Assembly: GCA_021847645.1 (NCBI GenBank) | Contig: JAJZQG010000024.1 | Location: 1 to 54,409 of the forward strand | DNA length: 54,409 nt | Reading direction: 5' to 3' | Origin: Myxococcales bacterium | GTDB taxonomy: Bacteria; Myxococcota_A; Polyangia; Polyangiales; Polyangiaceae | Part shown: piece by piece, positions 15,987-26,029 of the stretch | Layout of the letters: the number at the start of each line of letters is the position of its first letter | Position numbering within the stretch: position 1 is the stretch's first letter | The notes under the pieces: generated by a model | Databases searched by the model: none | What the model saw: the letters and a program-made list of their open reading frames with translations, nothing else | Told to the model about the DNA's origin: nothing | Position numbers and translations under genes: made by a program

Positions 15987-16865
15987 CTAGCCTCCACGGT
16001 GGACCAGATCCACCAGATAGCGGCCGTAGGCGGTCTTCTCGAGGGGCGCGGCGAGGCCAAGCACGTCGTCCGCGGTGATCCAGCGTTTGAGGAATGCGAT
16101 TTCCTCGGGACATGCGACCATCAGGCCCTGACGGGCCTGGACCGTCTGGATGAAGTTGGCTGCCTGCATGAGGGTGTCGTAGGTCCCGGTGTCGAGCCAT
16201 GCGACACCGCGGCCAAGCAGCTCGAGGCGCAATTTTCCCTGCGCCAGGTACAAGCGATTGAGATCGGTGACCTCGAGCTCGCCGCGCCCCGAGGGACGCA
16301 GCGTCGCCGCCAGATCGGCCACCTGGTCGTCGTAGAAGTAGAGACCCGTTACGGCGTAGTTGCTCCTGGGCGAGACCGGCTTCTCCTCGATGCCCACCAG
16401 CTGGCCTGCCGCGTCGAACTCCGCAACACCGTAGTCCTGCGGATGGGCTACGCGGTAGCCGAACACGGTGGCTCCCTGCTCGCGCCGAGCGGTCTGCATC
16501 AGCAGGCCCTGCAGACCGTGACCATAAAAGATGTTGTCCCCGAGCACGAGCGCCGACGGCCCGCCCGCGACGAAGGCTCGTCCGATGATGAACGCCTGGG
16601 CCAGACCCCCGGGCTCAGGCTGCACGGCATACGAGAAGCTCATGCCCCATTGCGAGCCGTCGCCCAACAGCCGCTGGAACTGGCTCTGCTCGCGGGGCGC
16701 CGTGATGACCAGCACCTCTCGCACGTCCGCCAGCATCAGCGTCGTGAGCGGGTAGTAGATCATCGGCTTGTCGTAGACCGGCATGAGCTGCTTGCTGACC
16801 GCCAGGGTCAGCGGATGAAGCCTCGTCCCGGTACCGCCCGCGAGAATGATCCCTTTTCTGGTCAT
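15987..16865 (-). CDS. rfbA: Glucose-1-phosphate thymidylyltransferase
   Basis: First enzyme of the dTDP-L-rhamnose route: joins glucose-1-phosphate and dTTP to give dTDP-glucose. The 292-residue protein opens with the nucleotidyltransferase loop [16 protein letters not shown], then [17 protein letters not shown], with [10 protein letters not shown], the catalytic Asp/metal region and [20 protein letters not shown] following. Length matches RmlA. The start is ATG 16865, with AAGGGGG upstream on the minus strand; the longer open frame upstream overlaps rfbB. It sits 22 bases after rfbB. RmlA is usually feedback-inhibited by dTDP-rhamnose. Confidence 0.95.
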   Translation of the reverse strand: MTRKGIILAGGTGTRLHPLTLAVSKQLMPVYDKPMIYYPLTTLMLADVREVLVITAPREQSQFQRLLGDGSQWGMSFSYAVQPEPGGLAQAFIIGRAFVAGGPSALVLGDNIFYGHGLQGLLMQTARREQGATVFGYRVAHPQDYGVAEFDAAGQLVGIEEKPVSPRSNYAVTGLYFYDDQVADLAATLRPSGRGELEVTDLNRLYLAQGKLRLELLGRGVAWLDTGTYDTLMQAANFIQTVQARQGLMVACPEEIAFLKRWITADDVLGLAAPLEKTAYGRYLVDLVHRGG

Positions 16866-16887
16866 GGGCCCCCCTTGGCGGGCGGGG

Positions 16888-17931
16888 CTAGCGTGCCCCG
16901 TAGTTCTGCTCGATCCACGTGCGGTATTCGCCGGAGCGCACCTCGTCGCTCCACGCCTTGTTGGCGAGATACCAGCGTACGGTCTTGCGCAACCCGGTCT
17001 CGAACGACTCCTTGGGAACCCAACCCAGCTCCGTGCGAATCTTGGTGGCATCTATCGCATAGCGCAGGTCATGCCCCGGCCGGTCCGTCACGTACGTGAT
17101 CAGCCGCTCGAGCTCCGCCCGCTCCGCGCCCGTCTCCTCGGCCACGATCCGGATGAGCTGGTGGATGACGTCGATGTTCCTCAGCTCGTTTCCCCCGCCG
17201 ATGTTGTAGGTCTCGCCCGGGCGGCCGTTCTCGATCACCGCCCAGATGGCCTCGCAATGGTCGGTCACGTACAGCCAGCTGCGCACGTTCTCGCCCTTGC
17301 CGTAGACCGGCAGCGGCTTGCGCTCCAGCAGGTTGGCGATCATCAACGGGATCAGCTTCTCCGGGAATTGGAAGGGACCATAGTTGTTGGAGCAATTCGT
17401 GATCTTCGCCCGCAGCCCGAAGGTGCGAATCCACGCTCGCACCAGGTGATCGCTGGCGGCTTTCGATGCGGAGTAGGGGCTCGACGGGTCGTAGGGGGTC
17501 TGCTCGGTGAAGTAGCCCGTGGGGCCCAGGGAGCCGAAGACCTCGTCGGTGCTGACATGGTGGAACAATCCGTGGCCCGGGGACCAGGTGGCGCGGCAGG
17601 CTTCCAGCAGGTTGTAGGTGCCTTCCACATTGGCCCGAAGAAACGCGCGAGGGCCCTTGATGCTGCGGTCGACATGACTCTCCGCCGCGAAGTGCACCAC
17701 CAGCTCGGGACCGTACTTGTCGAACAGCGCCATCACCGCGTCGGCGTCGGCGATGTCCGCCCGTTCGAAAACGTAGTTGGGGCGTCCTTCGATGGCCACC
17801 AGGTTCTTCAGGTTCGCGGCGTAGGTCAGTGCGTCTACGTTGATGAACGTGTGGTCCGTCCGCCTGGGGACCGACAGGAGCAGGAAGTTGGAGCCGATGA
17901 AGCCGGCGCCGCCGGTGACCAGGATGTTCAT
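16888..17931 (-). CDS. rfbB: dTDP-glucose 4,6-dehydratase
   Basis: Second enzyme of the dTDP-L-rhamnose route: an extended SDR that oxidises C4 and removes water across C5-C6. NAD-binding loop [13 protein letters not shown] is at the N-terminus. The active site is [10 protein letters not shown] (the Thr-Asp-Glu triad) with YSASKAASD (Tyr-x3-Lys). [19 protein letters not shown] and [12 protein letters not shown], typical RmlB markers, are also present. 347 residues is the usual size. The ATG at 17931 has GGAG upstream. A 99-base gap separates it from rfbD upstream in the same run. Confidence 0.96.
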   Translation of the reverse strand: MNILVTGGAGFIGSNFLLLSVPRRTDHTFINVDALTYAANLKNLVAIEGRPNYVFERADIADADAVMALFDKYGPELVVHFAAESHVDRSIKGPRAFLRANVEGTYNLLEACRATWSPGHGLFHHVSTDEVFGSLGPTGYFTEQTPYDPSSPYSASKAASDHLVRAWIRTFGLRAKITNCSNNYGPFQFPEKLIPLMIANLLERKPLPVYGKGENVRSWLYVTDHCEAIWAVIENGRPGETYNIGGGNELRNIDVIHQLIRIVAEETGAERAELERLITYVTDRPGHDLRYAIDATKIRTELGWVPKESFETGLRKTVRWYLANKAWSDEVRSGEYRTWIEQNYGAR

Positions 17932-18030
17932 GCGACGTCTCCGGGGAAGAGCTCGTTGATAGGTCAGCCGGGCAGGTCCCGCAATCCCGTTGCGATCCTG
18001 CGTGGCAGCCGACGCGCAAGGGGCACAGGC

Positions 18031-18909
18031 TCAGCCGGCCAACGCCCGTGCCAGGCTCTCGCGCCAGGGTGGCAGGCGGATGCCGAGCACGCGGTGCGCC
18101 TTCGAACAATCCAGCGCAGCCGTGGCCGGACGGGTCGCCGGCAGCGGGTAGGCAGAGGTCGGGATTGGCACGATGCGCTGCACCTTGTGGGAACGCTTGT
18201 CGGGGTCCAGGGCCACCGCAGCGCACGCCAGCTCGTATCGGCTGCACGAGCCGCCTCCGGCCACATGGTAGAGCCCGGCCAACGGGGCCAGCGCTTCGTG
18301 CGGGTGGTGTCGCGCTTCGTACAGGACGAGCCCGGTGGCCTCGGCCAGATCGCGGCAGAACGTGGGGTTGCCGATCTGATCCTGCACGATGCGCAGCTCC
18401 TCGCGCTCGCGCGCGAGCCGCAGCACCGACGACACGAACGATCGAGCCCGCGTCCCATACACCCAGGCCGTACGCAGGATCAGGGCGGGCGCCCCTCGAT
18501 CCAACAACGCGCGCTCGCCCTCGAGCTTGGTGCGGCCGTACACGCTCAACGGGTTGGGCGTATCGTCTTCCGTGTAGGGACGGGACTGGGTGCCGTCGAA
18601 CACGAAGTCGGTCGAGTAGTGGACGAGGGGACAGCGCATCGAGACCGCCAGCTCCCCGAGCACGCCCACCGCGTCCGCGTTGACCTTGCGCGCGCGCTCC
18701 GGCTCCCGCTCCGCACCGTCCACATCCGTATAGGCCGCCGCGTTGACGATCACATCGGGCGCCGCCGAGCGCAGCGCATCCCGCAGGGCCGTCGCGTCGG
18801 TCATGTCGTAGCCCGCCTCGGTCGCGCGAATCACCTCGGCGAAGCAGCCGAGGACGCCGCACAGCTCGTGGCCCAGCTGCCCGTCGGAACCCAGGATGTA
18901 AACACGCAC
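18031..18909 (-). CDS. rfbD: dTDP-4-dehydrorhamnose reductase
   Basis: Last enzyme of the dTDP-L-rhamnose route: NAD(P)H-dependent reduction of C4 to give dTDP-L-rhamnose. The 292-residue SDR starts VYILGSDGQLGHEL (Rossmann loop). It has NAAAYTDVDGAEREPERA, the hallmark of RmlD, then STDFVFDG and YGRTKLEGE with Tyr-x3-Lys. The start is a GTG at 18909. It lies between gmd (52 bases upstream) and rfbB (99 bases downstream), all on the minus strand, so co-transcription is likely. Confidence 0.95.
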   Translation of the reverse strand: MRVYILGSDGQLGHELCGVLGCFAEVIRATEAGYDMTDATALRDALRSAAPDVIVNAAAYTDVDGAEREPERARKVNADAVGVLGELAVSMRCPLVHYSTDFVFDGTQSRPYTEDDTPNPLSVYGRTKLEGERALLDRGAPALILRTAWVYGTRARSFVSSVLRLAREREELRIVQDQIGNPTFCRDLAEATGLVLYEARHHPHEALAPLAGLYHVAGGGSCSRYELACAAVALDPDKRSHKVQRIVPIPTSAYPLPATRPATAALDCSKAHRVLGIRLPPWRESLARALAG

Positions 18910-18961
18910 AGACGGCGCCTACAGCCGATGGTGCCGGGATGAAAGAGCGATCCGGCCGCGC

Positions 18962-19948
18962 CTACGACGCGCGCCTTCCCGCGTCCTTTTCCTGCTTGGC
19001 GAGCGCGACGTCCGCGTCGACCATCATGCGGACCAGCTCGGGGAACGAGACGGTGGGCTTCCAACCGAAGACCTTGCGCGCCTTGGAAGGGTCGCCGAGC
19101 AACAGGTCGACCTCCGCAGGGCGGATCTGCCTGGGATCCACGCGCACGTACTTCTCCCAGTCGAGCCCCACATGGTCGAACGCCAGCTGGAGGAACTCCC
19201 GCACGCTGTGCGTCTCACCCGTCGCGAGCACGTAGTCGTCCGGGGAATCGAGCTGGAGCATCTGCCACATGCCCCGAACGTAGTCGCCCGCAAAGCCCCA
19301 GTCGCGCTGGGCGTCGACGTTGCCCAGGGGCAGGCCGTCCTGCAGGCCCGCGACGATGCGTCCCACGGCGCGTGTGATCTTGCGGGTGACGAAGTTCTCG
19401 CCGCGCCGCGGGCTCTCGTGGTTGAACAGGATGCCGTTGCAGGCGAACAGGCCGTAGGCCTCGCGATAGTTCTGCGTGAGATAGAAGCCGTACGCCTTAG
19501 CGACCGCATAGGGGCTGCGAGGATGAAAGCGCGTGGTTTCCCGCTGCGGGACTTCCTCGACCTTGCCGTACAGCTCCGAGGACGACGCCTGGTAGAAGCG
19601 CGTCTTGACGCCGGATACGCGGATGGCCTCGAGCAGGCGGCAGACGCCGGAGGCGGTGATGTCGCACGTGTACTCGGGCATCTCGAAGCTCACGCGCACA
19701 TGGCTCTGCGCCGCCAGGTTGTAGACCTCGTCCGGCTCGACTTCGCGGATGACGCGCAGCAGCGACATCGAGTCGACCAGGTCGCCGTAGTGCAGGTGGA
19801 TGCGATCGCGGATGTGGTCCACGCGCTGCGTGTTGAAGGTGCTGGCCCGCCGCACCAGGCCGTGGACCTCGTAGCCCTTGTCGAGCAGAAGCTCGGCGAG
19901 ATAGGAGCCGTCCTGGCCCGTAATGCCCGTGATCAAAGCGCGTCGCAT
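18962..19948 (-). CDS. gmd: GDP-mannose 4,6-dehydratase
   Basis: Converts GDP-D-mannose to GDP-4-keto-6-deoxy-D-mannose, the branch point for GDP-rhamnose, GDP-fucose and GDP-perosamine. The 328-residue SDR starts [19 protein letters not shown], then [31 protein letters not shown] and [10 protein letters not shown] (Tyr-x3-Lys). [16 protein letters not shown] is specific to Gmd. The ATG at 19948 has GAGG six bases upstream, and lies eight bases after the preceding reductase gene's stop, so the pair is surely one unit. Confidence 0.95.
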   Translation of the reverse strand: MRRALITGITGQDGSYLAELLLDKGYEVHGLVRRASTFNTQRVDHIRDRIHLHYGDLVDSMSLLRVIREVEPDEVYNLAAQSHVRVSFEMPEYTCDITASGVCRLLEAIRVSGVKTRFYQASSSELYGKVEEVPQRETTRFHPRSPYAVAKAYGFYLTQNYREAYGLFACNGILFNHESPRRGENFVTRKITRAVGRIVAGLQDGLPLGNVDAQRDWGFAGDYVRGMWQMLQLDSPDDYVLATGETHSVREFLQLAFDHVGLDWEKYVRVDPRQIRPAEVDLLLGDPSKARKVFGWKPTVSFPELVRMMVDADVALAKQEKDAGRRAS

Positions 19949-19956
19949 GAAATGCC

Positions 19957-20904
19957 TCAGTGGACTTGGGTTGCGTCGGCACGAAGTTGGCCGAGGTCGT
20001 GGTCGAGGATGGTCTTGACGAGCTGTCGGAAGCCTACGCCCGGGGCCCATCCGAGGGAGCGCAATCGGGAGTTGTCCCCCACGAGCGACGGGATATCCGC
20101 CGGACGCAGCAGGGCCGGATCGGTGCGCAGCACCACGGCCGGGTCGAGCCCGAGCAGCTCGCAGGCGGTGGTGGCGATGTCCGCAATCGAGTGGCCCACG
20201 CCGGAGGCGCAGACGTACTCCGCGGCGGGCGCATCGAGGGCAAGACGCACGATGGCGGAGGCCAGGTCGCTGGCGTGGGAAAAGTCGCGCACGACGCTGG
20301 TGTCACCGAGCGCCAGATGGTCCGTGCGTCCCAAGCTCACGGCGGCCAGGCCTCGCGTGATCTTGCGGAACACGAAGTGGGGAGCACGCCGCTCGGATTC
20401 CCCCAGGAACAGGATCGCGTTGGACATGGGCGCGCCGTAGGCTTCGCGCCCCAGCTTGACGAACATGTGCGCGGCGGCCTTCGAAATGCCGTACGGCGTC
20501 AGCGGCGCAATCGGCGTCTGCTCGTCTTGAATCGGCGTCGGTGCACGACCGAAGATTTCGGCGGAGCTGGCGTGCACAAGGCGCGTCTTGCCATGCCGCA
20601 GCTGGTGGACCAGGGCCGCCGTTACATCGGTGTTGGTCGTGAACGCGGCGACAGGGTCCTGCCACGACTGGGCGACCGAGGAGATCCCCGCCAGGTGGAT
20701 GACGGCGTCGAGCTGGCCGCACTCATCCAGAAGCTGCGCAGCGGTCGTGGGGGTCAGCGCGGTCTGGCAGCGGCGCACCCCTTGCGGCAAGGCATCGCTG
20801 GCTGGCCAGCAAACCCCCAGCACGTCATGCCCGGCGCCGACCAGCTGCTCGGCGGCGTAGCTGCCGATTTGCCCGGTCACGCCGGTGATGAGTACGCGCG
20901 CCAT
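19957..20904 (-). CDS. rmd: GDP-4-keto-6-deoxymannose reductase-like SDR
   Basis: A 315-residue extended SDR directly upstream of gmd. Motifs are [17 protein letters not shown] (cofactor loop), [24 protein letters not shown], and [11 protein letters not shown] (Tyr-x3-Lys). [12 protein letters not shown] is typical of Rmd/Gmd-related reductases that turn GDP-4-keto-6-deoxymannose into GDP-D-rhamnose. The residues [19 protein letters not shown] echo Gmd (which has NHESPRRG at that place), so it may have arisen from a gmd duplication or may act as a second dehydratase. The symbol is given on family resemblance and neighbourhood. The ATG at 20904 is chosen because the Rossmann strand starts there. 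Confidence 0.8.
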   Translation of the reverse strand: MARVLITGVTGQIGSYAAEQLVGAGHDVLGVCWPASDALPQGVRRCQTALTPTTAAQLLDECGQLDAVIHLAGISSVAQSWQDPVAAFTTNTDVTAALVHQLRHGKTRLVHASSAEIFGRAPTPIQDEQTPIAPLTPYGISKAAAHMFVKLGREAYGAPMSNAILFLGESERRAPHFVFRKITRGLAAVSLGRTDHLALGDTSVVRDFSHASDLASAIVRLALDAPAAEYVCASGVGHSIADIATTACELLGLDPAVVLRTDPALLRPADIPSLVGDNSRLRSLGWAPGVGFRQLVKTILDHDLGQLRADATQVH

Positions 20905-21051
20905 GATGCGGCCCTGACTACCCCAAGGGGCACGAGTTGGCAAACAGAGAGCAGCGAACCAACCACCGGAGCGCGAATCCACGACCGCCGATGGTCGCGG
21001 CCCCCGCGCTCGCGCCCCGGCCGTGTGCGCGTCTCTGCGACCCAACGCGGC

Positions 21052-22260
21052 TCAACGCGAGGCGATGTCCGCCAGGGCCTTGAGGTAGCTTTGGACGTAC
21101 GTCAACGCCATCTCGTTCCGATCGAAGCACCGCGCTCGAGCCTTGCACAGCTCGCCGTTGCGGCTGCGCTCAGCCGGATCGGTCGCGAACCGCACGAGAG
21201 CGTCCGCGGCAGCGGTCGGATCGTCCGGATCGACCACGATTCCCGCAGAGCCGGCGACCTCGTCGGAGCCGCTTCCGCGCGCAACGATGACCGGGCACCC
21301 CAGAATCATGGCCTCGACGACAGGCAAGCCGAAGCCCTCGAGCCTGGAGAGGAAGAGCTGCGCAGCAGCGCGCCGGTAGAGCGCCATCAAGGTGGCGTCG
21401 GGCACAAAGCCGAGGAAGCGAACGCGATCGGCCACACCGAGCCGGGCGGCCTGGGCCCGGAGCGATGCCAGGCGCTTGGGTGGGATCAAGCCCGCCCACG
21501 CCAGCTCGATGTCGATCCGCTCGCTGGCCAGGGCGACGGCGTTGAACATGCCTTGCACGTTCTTGCGGTAGTCGGAGTATCCCACGTAAATCGCAAAGGG
21601 GCGGCCGCTCAGCCCCAGCGGAGCCAGCACGTCGTCGTCGTCTTGCCCGCTCGTTTGGGCCCAGCGCTCCAGATCGATCCCGGTGACGGCGACGTCGATG
21701 CGCGAGCGGGGGATGCGGAGGACCTCCTGGAGGTCTTGGCGCGTTCGTTCGGAGATGGCGACGATGCGTTGCGCGCGCGCGTAGCGGCGCCAGTCGGTCA
21801 ACCAGCGCACGGGATACAAGACGCGCAGGTCGAGGTACTGGGCCGGGAAGCGCAGCGGGATCAAGTCATAGCAGGTCACGATGCGAGGCACGGAGAGCGC
21901 GACCTGCATGCCGATGGCCTCCGTCACGTGCAGCAGGCTCGCGCCTGCATCGCGGGCCGCGGGCCCCAGGTGCCAGCGACGCACCTGACGGCTGCGCAGC
22001 GTGCCACGACGTTCCAGGGCCCACTGGGCGGCTGTCGCGAGGTCGTCGCTGAACGCAGGGCCCCCGTTTCCGGACAAGCTGGTCACGGCCCTGATTCGCA
22101 GCTGCCGGGACCACTGGTCGCGCGTCGCCTCCAGCCCGTGCATGAGCTCGAACACGTACCGGCCAATGCCTCGAAAGCCGCTGCCCCCGAGCAGGGGAGT
22201 CGCGTCGAGCAACACCAGCGGAGGGGAGCCTGTCGGGGCCTGCGAGCGAAACCAAAGCAT
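21052..22260 (-). CDS. GT4-family glycosyltransferase
   Basis: A 402-residue retaining glycosyltransferase of the GT-B fold (family 4, group 1). The N-domain begins VLLDATPLLGGSGFRGIGRY. The C-domain has VGYSDYRKNVQGMFNAV, VRFLGFVPDATLMALYRRA, LSRLEGFGLPVVEAM (the E-x7-E motif) and SAGIVVDPDDPTAAADAL. It most likely transfers rhamnose or another deoxyhexose made by the adjacent genes onto a polysaccharide or lipid carrier; the acceptor cannot be read. The start may instead be an ATG at 22386, which would add 42 basic residues; 22260 gives the family's normal beginning. No membrane helix is seen. Confidence 0.88.
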   Translation of the reverse strand: MLWFRSQAPTGSPPLVLLDATPLLGGSGFRGIGRYVFELMHGLEATRDQWSRQLRIRAVTSLSGNGGPAFSDDLATAAQWALERRGTLRSRQVRRWHLGPAARDAGASLLHVTEAIGMQVALSVPRIVTCYDLIPLRFPAQYLDLRVLYPVRWLTDWRRYARAQRIVAISERTRQDLQEVLRIPRSRIDVAVTGIDLERWAQTSGQDDDDVLAPLGLSGRPFAIYVGYSDYRKNVQGMFNAVALASERIDIELAWAGLIPPKRLASLRAQAARLGVADRVRFLGFVPDATLMALYRRAAAQLFLSRLEGFGLPVVEAMILGCPVIVARGSGSDEVAGSAGIVVDPDDPTAAADALVRFATDPAERSRNGELCKARARCFDRNEMALTYVQSYLKALADIASR

Positions 22261-22425
22261 CTGGATCTCACTGCGAATCGGAAGTCGGAACCAGCAGGGG
22301 CGACACCGGAGCAGCGCACCGCCCGCACTGGCCAGAGCATGCCGAAGAGCTCGCACGCGGTCCAGCGATCGAATGCACGGGGGCACGCGGGCTGCCCTCC
22401 CACACCGACATCGGTCCCGGGCCGC

Positions 22426-25101
22426 TCAGCTCTGCGCTCCCCGGCCGCGCTCGCCCGGCTCCTGCCCGATACGGGTCGCCAACCGCTCGCAAGCGTCGGG
22501 ACGCATCGACGCATAGCCATGCGCGCGCACCCAGTTGACGTGCATGCCGCGACACGTGGCTGTCATCGGGCATGAGCTGCACCGAAGGCTCTTGGTCATG
22601 AAGCCGTGTCGAACGTACACGCCGATGAACCGCTGCGCGTCCAGCTGCCCGTGCTCGTCGAATGACTCCATGTCCAGGGCCTCCACGTGCGGCTGCGGCA
22701 CGATGCCGGACAAGCACGGCGCGATGTCCTCCGTTCGCACCGCGAAGGGCAAGGACGCGAACAACGAACGCAGGTCCACGTCGAAGTCGAGGCACGCGGA
22801 CAGCAGGTCCCTGGCGGGCTGGGTGAGCACGAGCCGATGCGCGTGGTCGCCCATCGTTTGCACGATCGGTGCCGTGTGCACGTCGAGCTCTACCACCAGG
22901 TCGAATGTCCCCGGCAGGGCCAGGGCGGCCTCGATCGCTGCCGGCGAGCCGAGCACGATGCACTCGACGGCGACCCCCCGGATGGTGCCGTCGCTCGCCA
23001 GGACGCCGCGCAAGGAACCGACATCGTCCAGGCGCAAGCGCAGGCGGGTGGCTTGCACACGGCCGAGCAGCTGCACGATCAGGTTGGCAGAGGGCGCGTG
23101 GAGCTCGAGCAAGTCCGAAGGCGGCAACGCGCTGCGGTCGCCCAGCGGCAGACGGGCGCGCACGTGCTCGACCTGCGGCAGACGTGCCATGGCGAACGTG
23201 CGATCGAGGGAGTCGCATGTGCCTCGGAGATAGCACCGCGCGCAGCGATCGGGCTCGCGGCAGTCGAGGGGAGCGCCTCCCGACAAGTACTCGCGAAACT
23301 CCTGCGCCCGACCGCGGATCTCGTCGTGCAGCTTGTAGGGATCCTGGATGAGGGCCTCGAAGCCCTCCGCATGAGCAGGAGGAAAGCGATTGAGCCACAA
23401 GTGGATGCCGGGGCGCATGGAGAACTCGAGCGCGGCTCGCAGCGCTTCCATGTGTTGCGCCGGGTCGTAGAACAGGTGCCGGTTGTCCGGCTCCCAGGCG
23501 CCGCCGAACGGAATGATGTGGAGCAGGTCGAACTCGTGGACGCCCCAACCCACGAATGTCTCGAGCATCGCGGGCAGGTGATCCACGTTCAGCGCGTTGA
23601 TGACCACGTCGATGTTGACCACCAGGCGACCGGAGCGAAGGGCGGTGCGCACTCCTCGCGATGCCTGCTCGAAGGCGCCCGGCACACCGACCAGACGGTC
23701 GTGCAGCTCAGGGGTATGTCCGTGCATCGAGACGGTGATCTCGTCGAGACCGGCGGAGATCGCGCGAGCGACGAACTTGGGGTAGGCGAACATGCGGCCG
23801 TTGCTGACGCACTGAACCCAGCGGTAGCCGCAGCTCTTTCCGAAAGCGACGAGGTCCGCGAAGTCGGGGTGCGTGGTGGCTTCGCCGCCGGACAGGATGA
23901 GCCGATCGGCGCCGCGCGTCCTTCCGTCGAGGATCTCGCGGCGGACATCCGCCGACGGCCGTCGCTCGGATCGGCCCGAGCCTCGGTCGAGGCAGAACAG
24001 GCACCGGTTGTTGCAGGCGTAGGTCAGGCGGACCCAGGCGCGCTGCTCGTGGGCCGCGGCTTCCCGAGCGGACGCCGCGTCGGCGGGCCGGACGTCGTCG
24101 GCCAGATCGAGGCGCAGCGCGCGGGCCGCGGGCACCGAGCCGGCCGCACCTGCCGACTCCTCGCGCGTGTCGTGCGCGCCGTCGCTGCTCGCCGTCGCTG
24201 TCGTGTCCGGATCGCGCAGCACGGGCTTCAACTCCGAATCCCCTCTCCGATCGGCATATCCGACATAGATGCCGGGGCAGCTACGACGCAACAGGCACCC
24301 GTCGCAACGCCGCGGCTTGGTGAGCAGCGTGTCGTCGACAGGCTCGAGCCGCTCATCCTCGGGCTCGGACATCCAGAGGATGTCGTGCGAGCGCAGGTCG
24401 CTCAGCAGATCGTCGAGGCCCGGCAGCAGGCACAGCGGCAAGCCCTCGAAGCCGAATCGCGAGCGCGGCGGGCGCGGCTGGGCTGCCAGCCCGTGGCGAA
24501 TAGCATTGGCGACGGCGTCGGCCGCCTGCACGAGCGTGGGCACGACCTGATCGAACCGATCCCAGGCCGCGCCCTTGGGCTGCGGCATGGTGAACTTGTG
24601 CGACAGCGACGGCATCGGCGCGAGCAGGTCGACGATGTTGCGCAGGTCGCCGAGGTTGGCGGGCGTGACGACCGTGTTGACCGACAGCGTCGCCACGCGG
24701 CCGTGCAGGTTGCGGATGCCGGCGAGGGTCTGGTCGAACGCCGGTGCGCCCACCAACGGATCGTGGATGGCGGGCGCCGAGCCGTGCAACGACACGTAGG
24801 CGTAGTCCAGCCCCCGCGCCACGAGCGCATCGACCAACGACAGGTCGGCCAGACGCCGTCCGTTGGTGACCAGGCCGAGCCGCAGGCCGGCATCGCGGAC
24901 CATGTCGGCAAGACCCAACAGCTCGGCGCGGACGGTGGGCTCGCCGCCGGACAACACGACGGTGTGCGCGCCGACCTCGCGAGCCGCGGCGATCTTGTCG
25001 GCAATCCTGCCGATCGGATCGGCGCCATGCGTCCTGTCGGACGCATGACAGAACGTGCAGTCGTTGTTGCACGCTCTTCCCTGCTTGATGAGAACTCGCA
25101 C
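22426..25101 (-). CDS. Tandem (double) radical SAM protein with three extra Cys clusters
   Basis: An 891-residue protein with two complete radical SAM cores. The first cluster motif CNNDCTFC gives C11, C15, C18 and is followed by LSGGEPT; the second, CNNRCLFC, gives C363, C367, C370 and LSGGEATTH. Each half has a downstream auxiliary Cys set like SPASM or twitch domains (C224, C266, C269, C275; C614, C620, C623, C629). A third set (C841, C844, C850) is in the C-terminal 250 residues, which do not look like a third barrel. Both CX3CX2C motifs are intact, so both halves may be active. Start is GTG at 25101. Radical SAM/SPASM proteins modify peptides, sugars or cofactors; placement between SUKH and a glycosyltransferase favours a peptide or sugar substrate, but this is inference. 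Fusion of two such cores is unusual. Confidence 0.9.
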   Translation of the reverse strand: MRVLIKQGRACNNDCTFCHASDRTHGADPIGRIADKIAAAREVGAHTVVLSGGEPTVRAELLGLADMVRDAGLRLGLVTNGRRLADLSLVDALVARGLDYAYVSLHGSAPAIHDPLVGAPAFDQTLAGIRNLHGRVATLSVNTVVTPANLGDLRNIVDLLAPMPSLSHKFTMPQPKGAAWDRFDQVVPTLVQAADAVANAIRHGLAAQPRPPRSRFGFEGLPLCLLPGLDDLLSDLRSHDILWMSEPEDERLEPVDDTLLTKPRRCDGCLLRRSCPGIYVGYADRRGDSELKPVLRDPDTTATASSDGAHDTREESAGAAGSVPAARALRLDLADDVRPADAASAREAAAHEQRAWVRLTYACNNRCLFCLDRGSGRSERRPSADVRREILDGRTRGADRLILSGGEATTHPDFADLVAFGKSCGYRWVQCVSNGRMFAYPKFVARAISAGLDEITVSMHGHTPELHDRLVGVPGAFEQASRGVRTALRSGRLVVNIDVVINALNVDHLPAMLETFVGWGVHEFDLLHIIPFGGAWEPDNRHLFYDPAQHMEALRAALEFSMRPGIHLWLNRFPPAHAEGFEALIQDPYKLHDEIRGRAQEFREYLSGGAPLDCREPDRCARCYLRGTCDSLDRTFAMARLPQVEHVRARLPLGDRSALPPSDLLELHAPSANLIVQLLGRVQATRLRLRLDDVGSLRGVLASDGTIRGVAVECIVLGSPAAIEAALALPGTFDLVVELDVHTAPIVQTMGDHAHRLVLTQPARDLLSACLDFDVDLRSLFASLPFAVRTEDIAPCLSGIVPQPHVEALDMESFDEHGQLDAQRFIGVYVRHGFMTKSLRCSSCPMTATCRGMHVNWVRAHGYASMRPDACERLATRIGQEPGERGRGAQS

Positions 25102-25215
25102 GCGCTGCTCAGCAAGGATCTAGCGTCGAGCGGCGACCGGAACAACCTTCGATCGGTCGGTTCGCCACCTCGAGCATCGCGAGCGGTTGCCCAGCCCTCG
25201 CCCGAGACGTCCGCG

Positions 25216-25815
25216 TCAGGTCCAATGGCCGGCGCGAAAGGCCGCCGGGTCGATCGGTCGGATCTTGGGTGCCAGCGCCTCGCGAAAGACTTCTTCGTCG
25301 TCCACGCCCACGTCGGCGTCGCCGAACCCCTCGGCCACCTCCATCGCGGCGGCCAGGATGAGCAAGAACTGAACGAAACTGGAAGCCGCCAGGTTCGGAT
25401 CCCACCGATCGGTGCCGCTCATCGCGGTGTACACCGGGCAATCGCCCTCGGCGTCGAGCTTCGCCGTATCCAGGAAGTACGGATCGCCCAACAGGCTGCT
25501 GCGCCCGATGACGACCCAGGACTTGCGCCAAGCGTCGTCCTTGCGCGGATTCAGGTTGTCGTCCAGCGAGAAGCCCACCTGCTCGCGCACGATGTCCTCG
25601 GCACGAAACAGTTGGATGCGCTCGACCGGCGTGGCCGTGTGCACGTTGACCGGATTGGCACCGAGCAGGAACGACTTGTACCGCCCCGGAAGGCGCACAT
25701 GCTTCTTGACGTCGTCGAGCAGGTCCTTGCTGGCGACGCCAAAGACCACGGGGATCGAACGCTTCTCAAAGACGGCCTTCAGTCTTGTAACAGCCTCGAC
25801 CAGATCGCTGTCCAC
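25216..25815 (-). CDS. SUKH (SMI1/KNR4) family protein
   Basis: A 199-residue protein with the SUKH pattern: an LPGRYKSFLLGANP segment (helix plus the conserved L-P-x2-Y-x2-F-L) after an N-terminal helix, then IGRSSLLGDPYFLDT, CPVYTAMSGTD and a final helical part SSFVQFLLILAAAMEVA. SUKH proteins are immunity proteins to polymorphic toxins, or regulators in other hosts. No toxin gene is beside it. The GTG start at 25815 has GAGAGGG seven bases upstream, and an extended -10-like TATAGG is at 25861-25866 on the minus strand. It precedes the radical SAM gene by 114 bases in the same direction, so the two may be co-transcribed. Confidence 0.8.
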   Translation of the reverse strand: MDSDLVEAVTRLKAVFEKRSIPVVFGVASKDLLDDVKKHVRLPGRYKSFLLGANPVNVHTATPVERIQLFRAEDIVREQVGFSLDDNLNPRKDDAWRKSWVVIGRSSLLGDPYFLDTAKLDAEGDCPVYTAMSGTDRWDPNLAASSFVQFLLILAAAMEVAEGFGDADVGVDDEEVFREALAPKIRPIDPAAFRAGHWT

Positions 25816-26029
25816 CTTCGAACCCTCTCACCAATGGGGTGCCTGCAGGCGAGGCGGTAGCCTATACCAAACCGGGCAGGTCGCGTAGCCCTGACCGACA
25901 TCGAATCGGTGTTCCGGTGAAGGCGCGACGGGCTCGGTGGCCTCGCACGGCGGCGCGAGCCGTGCGCCGGGCTCGGTTTCGAGCGCCGCGCGCAGAGCAG
26001 GAGCGCCGGTGTGCTAGCCTGGGGCCACC

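Noticed and set aside
22687..25860. A very long plus-strand open frame opposite the tandem radical SAM and SUKH genes
   Set aside because: It is antisense to two well-supported genes and its translation is Arg/Gln/His/Val-rich without domains, as expected from the reverse complement of GC-rich coding DNA.
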